From Acidobacteriota bacterium (lineage in GTDB: Bacteria > Acidobacteriota > Terriglobia > Bryobacterales > Bryobacteraceae), in assembly GCA_018268875.1 (NCBI GenBank), contig JAFDVT010000091.1, forward strand, positions 1-19,699: a stretch of 19,699 nucleotides of DNA, written 5' to 3'. Shown piece after piece: positions 14,186-19,699 of the stretch. The position numbers and the translations under genes are program-made. Each line of letters begins with the position of its first letter. The stretch's first letter is position 1. A model generated the notes under the pieces. The model was not told where the DNA came from. It saw nothing but the letters and a program-made list of their open reading frames with translations, and did no database searches.

Positions 14186-16417
14186 TTGACTGGTTCGAAT
14201 CCATTTCAAATACTGTCGCGAGCACCTGTACCGGACCTTGTGTGCGGCATGAAGGTGGATCCGGACCGGGCTGCGGCCCGGCTGGATTACGAAGGCGATC
14301 CTTACTACTTTTGCAGTCTCGGCTGCTACGCGCGGTTCCGAAAGGAGCCGCTTCGTTATCTGGAGCCGGACACATACAAAGCTCCCGAGGTAGCGGCGCG
14401 TGAATACACGTGCCCGATGCATCCGGAGGTGACCGACACCAAGCCGTCGCCGTGCCCGTTGTGCGGCATGGCTCTGGAACCTGTGCTGGCGTCGGCGGCG
14501 GGTGAAGACGAATCCAATCCCGAATTAGACGACATGACGCGCCGGTTCCGGCTGAGCCTGTGGTTCGCCGTGCCGCTGTTCGTGCTGGCGATGGGCGGCA
14601 TGTGGTGGCACTCGCCGTGGTCCGCATGGGTACAGATGGCGCTCGCGACACCGCTGGTGTTCTGGTGCGGCGCTCCGATCCTCGAAAGAGGCTGGATGTC
14701 GATCCGCCATCGGGCGCTAAACATGTTCACGCTGATCGCGATGGGCGTGTTGGCGGCGTACTTCTTCAGCGTGTACGCGACGTTCGCGTCGGGCGGGCAT
14801 GCGCACGTGTACTTCGAGTCGGCGGGCGTCATTGTGTCGCTCGTGCTGTTGGGACAGGTCCTGGAATTGCGGGCCCGCGGCCAGACAGCGTCTGCGATTC
14901 AGGCACTGCTCGGTCTAACGCCGAAGAAGGCCCGGCTGGTGGTGGGCGCCAAGGAAGGCGACGTACCGCTCGAATTGATCATCCCGGGCGACCAGATTCG
15001 GGTTCGCGACGGCGAGAAGATCCCGGTGGACGGCGTGGTGCTCGAAGGCGCGAGCGCGGTGGACGAGTCCATGGTCACCGGCGAATCGCTGCCGGTGGAA
15101 AAGCGCATCGGAAGTCCGCTGACGGCGGGCACGGTGAATGGCACGGGCGCGCTGCTGATGAAGGCGCAGCGAGTGGGCGCCGACACGCTGGTGTCACAGA
15201 TCGTCAAAATGGTGTCGGACGCCCAGCGGTCCAAGGCCCCGATCCAGAGGCTGGCCGACGTGGTAGCGGCGTGGTTCGTACCGGCCGTGTTGCTGGTGGC
15301 GGCGATCAGTTTTGGCGTCTGGTATTACACGGTGGACCTGAATCACGCGATCGTGAATGCGGTGGCGGTATTGATCATCGCATGTCCGTGTGCCTTGGGT
15401 TTGGCGACGCCGATGTCGGTGATGGTGGCGACGGGGCGCGGGGCGCAATCGGGCATTCTGGTGAAGAATGCGGAGGCGCTGGAGATCCTGCACAAGGTCG
15501 ACACGGTGGTGTTCGACAAGACGGGTACGCTGACCGAAGGCAAGCCCGCCGTTACGGCGTTTGAAGGCGATCGCGAAGCCTTGCGGTGGGCGGCGGTGAT
15601 CGAAGCGGCATCGGGACATCCGCTGGCAAGCGCGATCGTGCGCGAGGTCGGCGGAGAGTCGCCCGCGGACCTGCATTCGGTGCAGTTGATCGCCGGTCAA
15701 GGCGTGCGCGGCATGGTGGCGGGGCGGCGGATCGCCATCGGCAACGAAAAGCTGGTGGACCCCGGCGAGTTCGCCGACGAGGCGGCTTCGTTACGAATCC
15801 ACGGCCAGACGGTGTCGTTCATCTCGGTGGACGGCGAGACGCGTGGCATGGTCGGTCTTTCGGATCCGATCAAGGATTCGAGCCTCGCGGCAGTTCGCGA
15901 GTTGAAGGCGCGCGGCTTGCGGCTGGTGCTGTTGTCCGGCGACAACGACAAGACGGCCAAAGCGGTAGCGGCGACGCTGGGGATCGAAGAAGTTCACGCG
16001 GGCGTCCTGCCGGCCGGTAAGGCAGAAGTGATCCGCAAGCTGAAGGAAGAAGGTCGCATCGTGGCGATGGCGGGCGATGGCGTAAACGACGCGCCGGCGC
16101 TGGCCGAAGCGCACGTGGGAATCGCGATGGGGACGGGTACGGACGTGGCGATCGAAAGCGCGGGCATCACGCTGCTGCGCGGCGATATGCGGCGTCTGGC
16201 GTCGGCGATCCGGTTGAGCGAAGCGACGATCGGCAACATTCGCCAGAACCTGTTTTTCGCGTTCTTCTACAACTTGCTGGGGGTTCCGGTAGCCGCAGGC
16301 GCGCTGTACCCGTGGTTCGGATTGTTGCTGAGTCCGATGATCGCCGCGGCGGCAATGACGTTCAGTTCGGTGACGGTGATCGGGAACGCCTTGCGGTTGC
16401 GCAAGGTAGAGCTATAG
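14186..16417 (+). CDS. copA: Cu+-type P1B ATPase with N-terminal YHS and HMBD domains
   Basis: The 743-aa product starts at a TTG (14186), needed to include the YHS domain. It exports Cu+ (or Ag+) across the inner membrane using ATP. Residues 17-60 are a YHS domain (VCGMKV, Cys43, Cys47). Residues 73-98 are a heavy-metal-binding domain (YTCPMHPE, CPLCGMALEP). There is no classical GMTCxxC HMA domain. The ATPase core has TGES (298-301), the membrane CPC motif (400-402), DKTGTLT with phosphorylated Asp444, SGHPLAS and GDGVNDAP from Gly630. YN (in FFYNLLGVP) and MTFSS in the last two helices agree with the P1B-1 (Cu+) subgroup. Subgroup is inferred from motifs; silver is possible. Its stop overlaps the convergent vapC end by 6 nt, leaving no room for a terminator between them. 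Confidence 0.93.
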   Translation: MTGSNPFQILSRAPVPDLVCGMKVDPDRAAARLDYEGDPYYFCSLGCYARFRKEPLRYLEPDTYKAPEVAAREYTCPMHPEVTDTKPSPCPLCGMALEPVLASAAGEDESNPELDDMTRRFRLSLWFAVPLFVLAMGGMWWHSPWSAWVQMALATPLVFWCGAPILERGWMSIRHRALNMFTLIAMGVLAAYFFSVYATFASGGHAHVYFESAGVIVSLVLLGQVLELRARGQTASAIQALLGLTPKKARLVVGAKEGDVPLELIIPGDQIRVRDGEKIPVDGVVLEGASAVDESMVTGESLPVEKRIGSPLTAGTVNGTGALLMKAQRVGADTLVSQIVKMVSDAQRSKAPIQRLADVVAAWFVPAVLLVAAISFGVWYYTVDLNHAIVNAVAVLIIACPCALGLATPMSVMVATGRGAQSGILVKNAEALEILHKVDTVVFDKTGTLTEGKPAVTAFEGDREALRWAAVIEAASGHPLASAIVREVGGESPADLHSVQLIAGQGVRGMVAGRRIAIGNEKLVDPGEFADEAASLRIHGQTVSFISVDGETRGMVGLSDPIKDSSLAAVRELKARGLRLVLLSGDNDKTAKAVAATLGIEEVHAGVLPAGKAEVIRKLKEEGRIVAMAGDGVNDAPALAEAHVGIAMGTGTDVAIESAGITLLRGDMRRLASAIRLSEATIGNIRQNLFFAFFYNLLGVPVAAGALYPWFGLLLSPMIAAAAMTFSSVTVIGNALRLRKVEL

Positions 16418-16834
16418 CCCGTACAGCGCGACGCCCGCATCTCCGGCCGCTCGCCGAAGCGCTTTGTCAAGCGTGGCTAGCGATGCGCCTTCTCGAATCG
16501 CCAAATCAAGGTACGCCGCGTCGTAGTAGGTCAGCGAGTGACGTTCCGCCAACTGAAAAATGTTCGTTGGGGAATCTGGCGCATAGAGCGACACGTTCAG
16601 TTCCGCGAGAAATCCGAAGAGTTCGTCGACACGCGCGCGAGTAACCCGCTGTTTTCGCACCGCCCCGAGCAGGACATTGCGAATCTCGTACACCCACAGA
16701 ATCGGAGCGATCGGCTGGCAGCGGGTTTGAATGGACTCGAGAATTTCCTCGGCGTATTCGTCTATCTCGTCCGGAAAGGACCAAGCGGCCACGATCGAGG
16801 CATCGGTAACGACCAGCGGCCTATCGTCGGCCAT
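16412..16834 (-). CDS. vapC: PIN-domain toxin, VapC-like
   Basis: The 140-aa product has the PIN nuclease acidic residues: Asp11 in VVTDASIVAAW, Glu50 in WVYEIRNVLL, Asp104 in YYDAAYLDLA, and Asp122 in ATLDKALRRAA. VapC toxins are Mg2+-dependent RNases that typically cut tRNA or rRNA and are inhibited by the cognate VapB. The start overlaps the end of the antitoxin gene by 14 nt, the common antitoxin-first order. The stop codon lies within the final Leu codon of the convergent copA. The RNA target cannot be predicted. Confidence 0.9.
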   Translation of the reverse strand: MADDRPLVVTDASIVAAWSFPDEIDEYAEEILESIQTRCQPIAPILWVYEIRNVLLGAVRKQRVTRARVDELFGFLAELNVSLYAPDSPTNIFQLAERHSLTYYDAAYLDLAIREGASLATLDKALRRAAGDAGVALYGL

Positions 16835-17057
16835 GGTCGATGTAGTCGCGAATGGTCCAGCCGTCGGGATCGGGCTTCACATGTTTGCGAAACTCCCGAA
16901 TGCCCTTCACCGCAGCCTTGCGGCGGAGAAGGATTTGCAGCTCGGCTGCCGCGCGTTCCAGAACCATGACTTCGACAAGCTCTTCCACAGTCGTGCCTTG
17001 CGCAGCGGCCTGCGAGGCCAGGAGTTCGGCGGCTTTGCCTTTGATCTCGATCGTCAT
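16821..17057 (-). CDS. vapB: VapB-type antitoxin
   Basis: The 78-aa product lies directly before vapC and overlaps it by 14 nt. The N-terminal half (MTIEIKGKAAELLASQAAAQ, then TTVEELVEVMVLERAA) looks like a ribbon-helix-helix or VapB-type DNA-binding module. The basic C-terminus (IREFRKHVKPDPDGWTIRDYIDHGRR) has the Trp/Arg-rich form that inserts into the toxin active site in such systems. As usual it should repress its own promoter, in the 37-nt stretch between 17058 and the rpsU hairpin. A purine-rich GAGAAGAG upstream may be the Shine-Dalgarno. Confidence 0.82.
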   Translation of the reverse strand: MTIEIKGKAAELLASQAAAQGTTVEELVEVMVLERAAAELQILLRRKAAVKGIREFRKHVKPDPDGWTIRDYIDHGRR

Positions 17058-17084
17058 GTGGCGCTCTTCTCTCTATCTTCTCTA

Positions 17085-17120
17085 CAAATAGCAAACGGGA
17101 CCGGCTGTTCACCGGTCCCG
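17085..17120 (-). terminator. Terminator of rpsU
   Basis: CGGGACCGG (17096-17104) and CCGGTCCCG (17112-17120) form a perfect 9-bp stem with a 7-nt loop. Read on the minus strand it lies 9 nt after the rpsU stop and is followed by TTTGCTATTTGT. It separates rpsU from the vapBC pair on the same strand. Confidence 0.82.
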
Positions 17121-17129
17121 CTATGGTTA

Positions 17130-17327
17130 CTATTCGACGTCGCGAACGCGCTTCTTGCGGTTACGCTTGCGCGCCAAGGCTTCCTTGGTCCGGCGCTTCT
17201 CGCCGGGCTTCAAATAAAAGGAGTGCTTCTTGATCTCCTTGATAATGTCCTCTTGCTGGACCTTACGCTTGAAGCGGCGCAGGGCGGACTCTAGAGTCTC
17301 ACCATCCTGCAGTACGACTTCAGCCAC
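17130..17327 (-). CDS. rpsU: 30S ribosomal protein bS21
   Basis: The 65-aa product has the full bS21 pattern: LESALRRFKRKVQQEDII, KEIKKHSFYLKPGEKRR and the basic tail ALARKRNRKKRVRD. bS21 binds the 3' end region of 16S rRNA near the anti-Shine-Dalgarno helix and helps initiation. The start is a GTG at 17327; no ATG is available. It is one of the few genes here with a well-placed Shine-Dalgarno. It stands alone, with its own terminator, divergent from eno. Confidence 0.97.
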   Translation of the reverse strand: MAEVVLQDGETLESALRRFKRKVQQEDIIKEIKKHSFYLKPGEKRRTKEALARKRNRKKRVRDVE

Positions 17328-17334
17328 TAAACAA

Positions 17335-17340
17335 TCACCT
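17335..17340 (-). promoter_or_regulatory. Shine-Dalgarno of rpsU (AGGTGA) deciding the GTG start
   Basis: AGGTGA on the minus strand, 7 nt from the GTG at 17327, matches the 16S rRNA tail complement. It is notable because most neighbours lack a recognisable site, and because it confirms the non-ATG start. Confidence 0.7.
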
Positions 17341-17369
17341 CGCTTCCGCTGTCACTGAGGATAACACGG

Positions 17370-17375
17370 TACACT
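17370..17375 (+). promoter_or_regulatory. Candidate -10 element for eno-gpmI (TACACT)
   Basis: TACACT ends 18 nt before the eno ATG at 17394, which would give a leader of about 12 nt. No Shine-Dalgarno is seen in the leader. The 66-nt gap must also hold the rpsU promoter; TATCCT on the minus strand is a weak -10 candidate for that gene. Confidence 0.35.
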
Positions 17376-17393
17376 GAAAGTCGAACCCCCTCT

Positions 17394-18677
17394 ATGGAAA
17401 TTGTAAAAGTAGTAGGACGCGAGATTCTCGACTCGCGCGGCAACCCGACTGTCGAAGCGGACGTTTATCTGATCGATGGCAGCATGGGCCGCGCCGCGGT
17501 GCCGTCCGGCGCCTCGACGGGTGAACACGAAGCCGTTGAACTTCGCGATGGCGACGCCAAGCGCTACCTCGGCAAAGGTACCCAGAAGGCCGTCAAGAAC
17601 ATCAACACCAAGCTCGCCAAGACGATCGAAGGCCTGAACGCGTTCGATCAGGCCGCGGTGGACCGGGCAATGCTCGCCGCCGACGGTTCGGCCAACAAAG
17701 GCAAGCTGGGCGCCAACGCGATCCTCGCTCTGTCGATGGCCACCGCGCGCGCCGCTGCCGATTCCCAGGGCACCCCGCTTTACCGCTACCTCGGTGGCGT
17801 CAACGCCCGCACGCTTCCCGTCCCGATGATGAATATCATCAACGGCGGCGCGCATGCCGACAACTCCGTCGACATGCAGGAGTTCATGATCGTTCCCTAC
17901 GGCGCGAACAAGTTCTCCGAAGCCCTCCGCATGGGTGCGGAAGTGTTCCACACACTCAAGACCGTTCTGAAGAAGCGTTCCTATTCGACCGCCGTTGGTG
18001 ACGAAGGCGGCTTTGCGCCGAACCTGAAGTCCAACGAAGAAGCCATCGAAGTGATTCTCGAAGCCATCACCAAGGCCGGCTACAAGCCCGGCGCGCAGAT
18101 CGGCCTCGCCCTCGATTGCGCCGCCAGCGAATACTACGACAAGGCGAAGAAGAAGTACGTCTTCAAGAAGTCCGACAAGAGCGAATATAGCGGCGAAGGC
18201 ATGACCAACTTCCTGGCCGCGTGGGCCAAGCAGTACCCGATCGTGTCCATCGAAGACGGCATGGCCGAAGACGACTGGGCCGGCTGGAAGACCATCACCG
18301 ACGCCATCGGATCGAAGGTACAGTTGGTGGGCGACGATTTGTTCGTCACCAACACCGAGCGCCTGGCGCGCGGCATCAAGGAAGGCATCGCGAACTCGAT
18401 CCTCGTGAAGGTGAACCAGATCGGCAGCCTCACCGAGACCCTGGAAGCGATGGCCATGGCGTCCAACGCGAACTACACCGCGATTTCGTCGCACCGTTCG
18501 GGCGAAACCGAAGACGCGTTCATCGCGGACCTCGCCGTCGCCACCGGCTGCGGCCAGATCAAGACCGGTTCGGCCTCGCGCACGGACCGCATCGCGAAGT
18601 ACAACCAGCTTCTGCGCATCGAAGAAGAACTCGGCGCATCGGCAATCTATCCTGGACGGAAAGCGTTTAAGCAGTAA
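17394..18677 (+). CDS. eno: Enolase (phosphopyruvate hydratase)
   Basis: The product is 427 aa, the normal bacterial length. Enolase interconverts 2-phosphoglycerate and phosphoenolpyruvate in the cytoplasm. Conserved features: ILDSRGNPTVEADV (11-24), SGASTGEHEAVELRD (38-52), NGGAHADN (150-157), catalytic Glu204 in VGDEGGFAPN, Mg2+ ligands Asp241, Glu287 (SIEDGMAEDDW) and Asp314 (GDDLFVTN), catalytic Lys339 (LVKVNQIGS), and SHRSGETED (366-374). Codons end in C or G strongly, as expected for a highly expressed gene. Its TAA overlaps the gpmI ATG (TAATG), so the two consecutive glycolytic steps are translationally coupled. Confidence 0.98.
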   Translation: MEIVKVVGREILDSRGNPTVEADVYLIDGSMGRAAVPSGASTGEHEAVELRDGDAKRYLGKGTQKAVKNINTKLAKTIEGLNAFDQAAVDRAMLAADGSANKGKLGANAILALSMATARAAADSQGTPLYRYLGGVNARTLPVPMMNIINGGAHADNSVDMQEFMIVPYGANKFSEALRMGAEVFHTLKTVLKKRSYSTAVGDEGGFAPNLKSNEEAIEVILEAITKAGYKPGAQIGLALDCAASEYYDKAKKKYVFKKSDKSEYSGEGMTNFLAAWAKQYPIVSIEDGMAEDDWAGWKTITDAIGSKVQLVGDDLFVTNTERLARGIKEGIANSILVKVNQIGSLTETLEAMAMASNANYTAISSHRSGETEDAFIADLAVATGCGQIKTGSASRTDRIAKYNQLLRIEEELGASAIYPGRKAFKQ

Positions 18678-19699
18678 TGTCAGTGAAGCCAGTCATTCTC
18701 ACCATCCTGGACGGGTGGGGCGAATCGGCCCGGGTGGAGGGCAACGCTGTTGCCCTCGCCCGCAAACCGAACTTCGACCGTTTGTGGGCGAACAACCCGC
18801 ACACCTACATCAACACTTCCGGACCGTTCGTCGGCCTGCCTCCCGGGCAGATGGGCAACTCCGAAGTCGGCCACATGAACCTTGGCGCCGGACGCGTGCT
18901 GCTGATGGACGTCACCAAAATCGACGTCGCCATCGACACCGGCGATTTCTACACCAACCCCGTGTTGACCAAGGCCATGGAACGCGGCAAGGAACATGCC
19001 CTGCACCTGATGGGTTTGCTGAGCGATGGCGGCGTACATTCGCACATCAACCATCTGTTCGCGCTGCTCGAAATGGCCAAGCGCCTGGGCGTCGCCAACG
19101 TGTATGTGCACTGCTTCCTCGACGGCCGCGACACTCCGCCGACCACGGGCGTGGGCTTCCTTCGCCAGTTGCAGGCGAAGATCGCGGAACTGGGCGTAGG
19201 CAAGATCGCCAGCGTTTCCGGCCGTTATTATTCGATGGACCGCGACAAGCGCTGGGAAAAGACGCAGCGTGGATTCGAGTCGATGGTGTTGGGCAACGGC
19301 CTGCATTCGACCGATCCGGTTGCGGCGGTGGAAGCTTCGTACGAACGCGGCGTCACCGATGAATTTGTCGAACCGATCACCATCGTCGAAGCCAAGCACG
19401 GCCAACCGGTCGGGCTGGTGAAAGACAACGACGCCTGCATCTTTTTCAACTACCGCGCCGACCGTGGACGGCAGTTGACGCGCGCGTTCCTGAACGAAAA
19501 ACCGGGCGACATCGGCGCGGCCCCTTCGAACCTGCTGTTCGTCTGCATGACGCAGTACGACGCCACCATCCCGGCGCCTGTTGCGTTTGAACCGAGCCAG
19601 CCGACTAACATCCTGGCGGAGGTTCTGGGCAACGCGGGTATCAGCCAGTTGCGCACCGCGGAGACCGAAAAGTACCCGCACGTGACGTTCTACTTCAAC
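18677..19699 (+). CDS. gpmI: 2,3-bisphosphoglycerate-independent phosphoglycerate mutase, 3' end outside window
   Basis: Starting at the ATG in the TAATG overlap with eno, 341 residues are present of about 510 expected. iPGM interconverts 3- and 2-phosphoglycerate using two Mn2+ ions and a phosphoserine intermediate. Visible signatures: PVILTILDGWGESARVEGNA with metal ligand Asp12, MGNSEVGHMNLGAGR with catalytic Ser62, LMGLLSDGGVHSHINHL (112-128), HCFLDGRDTPP, SGRYYSMDRDKRW and FFNYRADRGRQLT. The window ends just before the GG.E-type metal site of the second half. It supplies the substrate of enolase, encoded immediately upstream. Confidence 0.97.
   Translation, partial: MSVKPVILTILDGWGESARVEGNAVALARKPNFDRLWANNPHTYINTSGPFVGLPPGQMGNSEVGHMNLGAGRVLLMDVTKIDVAIDTGDFYTNPVLTKAMERGKEHALHLMGLLSDGGVHSHINHLFALLEMAKRLGVANVYVHCFLDGRDTPPTTGVGFLRQLQAKIAELGVGKIASVSGRYYSMDRDKRWEKTQRGFESMVLGNGLHSTDPVAAVEASYERGVTDEFVEPITIVEAKHGQPVGLVKDNDACIFFNYRADRGRQLTRAFLNEKPGDIGAAPSNLLFVCMTQYDATIPAPVAFEPSQPTNILAEVLGNAGISQLRTAETEKYPHVTFYFN

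Noticed and set aside
17352..18494. 380-codon minus-strand open frame opposite eno
   Set aside because: Enolase is certain on the plus strand; the antisense frame results from codon bias.
1..19699. tRNA, rRNA, CRISPR arrays, insertion sequences, phage genes
   Set aside because: None seen on either strand. All sizeable open regions are explained by the genes listed, and no transposase, terminal repeats or clover-leaf sequences were recognised by eye.

Overview
The window is GC-rich, gene-dense bacterial DNA with no stretch over about 200 bases lacking a gene. I infer a soil-type Acidobacteriota, perhaps near Solibacter/Bryobacter. The reasons are the mix of sugar-acid enzymes, a Tat-exported Gfo/Idh/MocA oxidoreductase, an S41-type protein beside an FmdB zinc ribbon, a long secreted TPR protein, and small protein families I associate with that phylum. 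This assignment comes from memory of gene content, not from a search. Many start codons lack a clear Shine-Dalgarno sequence, and TTG and GTG starts are common.

Layout. (1) 1-4167: a truncated SDR oxidoreductase (minus) diverges from garD (galactarate dehydratase), which is followed 4 nt later by mutL and a strong hairpin terminator. (2) 4369-6408: a small lipoprotein of unknown function and a GT-C-like multi-pass membrane protein form a pair. (3) 9375-6470 (minus): an S41 protease homologue that has lost its Ser/Lys dyad, an FmdB-type zinc ribbon protein and a Tat-exported Gfo/Idh/MocA oxidoreductase form an apparent operon ending in a terminator at 6411-6446. (4) 9555-10013: a small protein resembling the HELTHVWQ putative metallopeptidase family, but with both motif histidines replaced by Arg, diverges from the S41 gene. 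A perfect 16-bp palindrome lies between the two. (5) 12042-10065 (minus): miaA and a PfkB-family sugar kinase (probable KDG kinase), 4 nt apart. (6) 12131-16417: a secreted TPR protein and, 6 nt later, a Cu+-type P1B ATPase with YHS and HMBD metal-binding domains at its N-terminus. (7) 17057-16412 (minus): a VapBC-type toxin-antitoxin pair abutting copA tail-to-tail. (8) 17327-17130 (minus): rpsU with its own terminator, divergent from eno and gpmI (lower glycolysis; gpmI runs off the window).

Most of the window is housekeeping or metabolic. I did not find a clear new multi-gene system. The best unexplained signal is 8155-10013: two divergent genes, each encoding a protease-like protein with a destroyed active site, flanking a perfect palindromic operator candidate.
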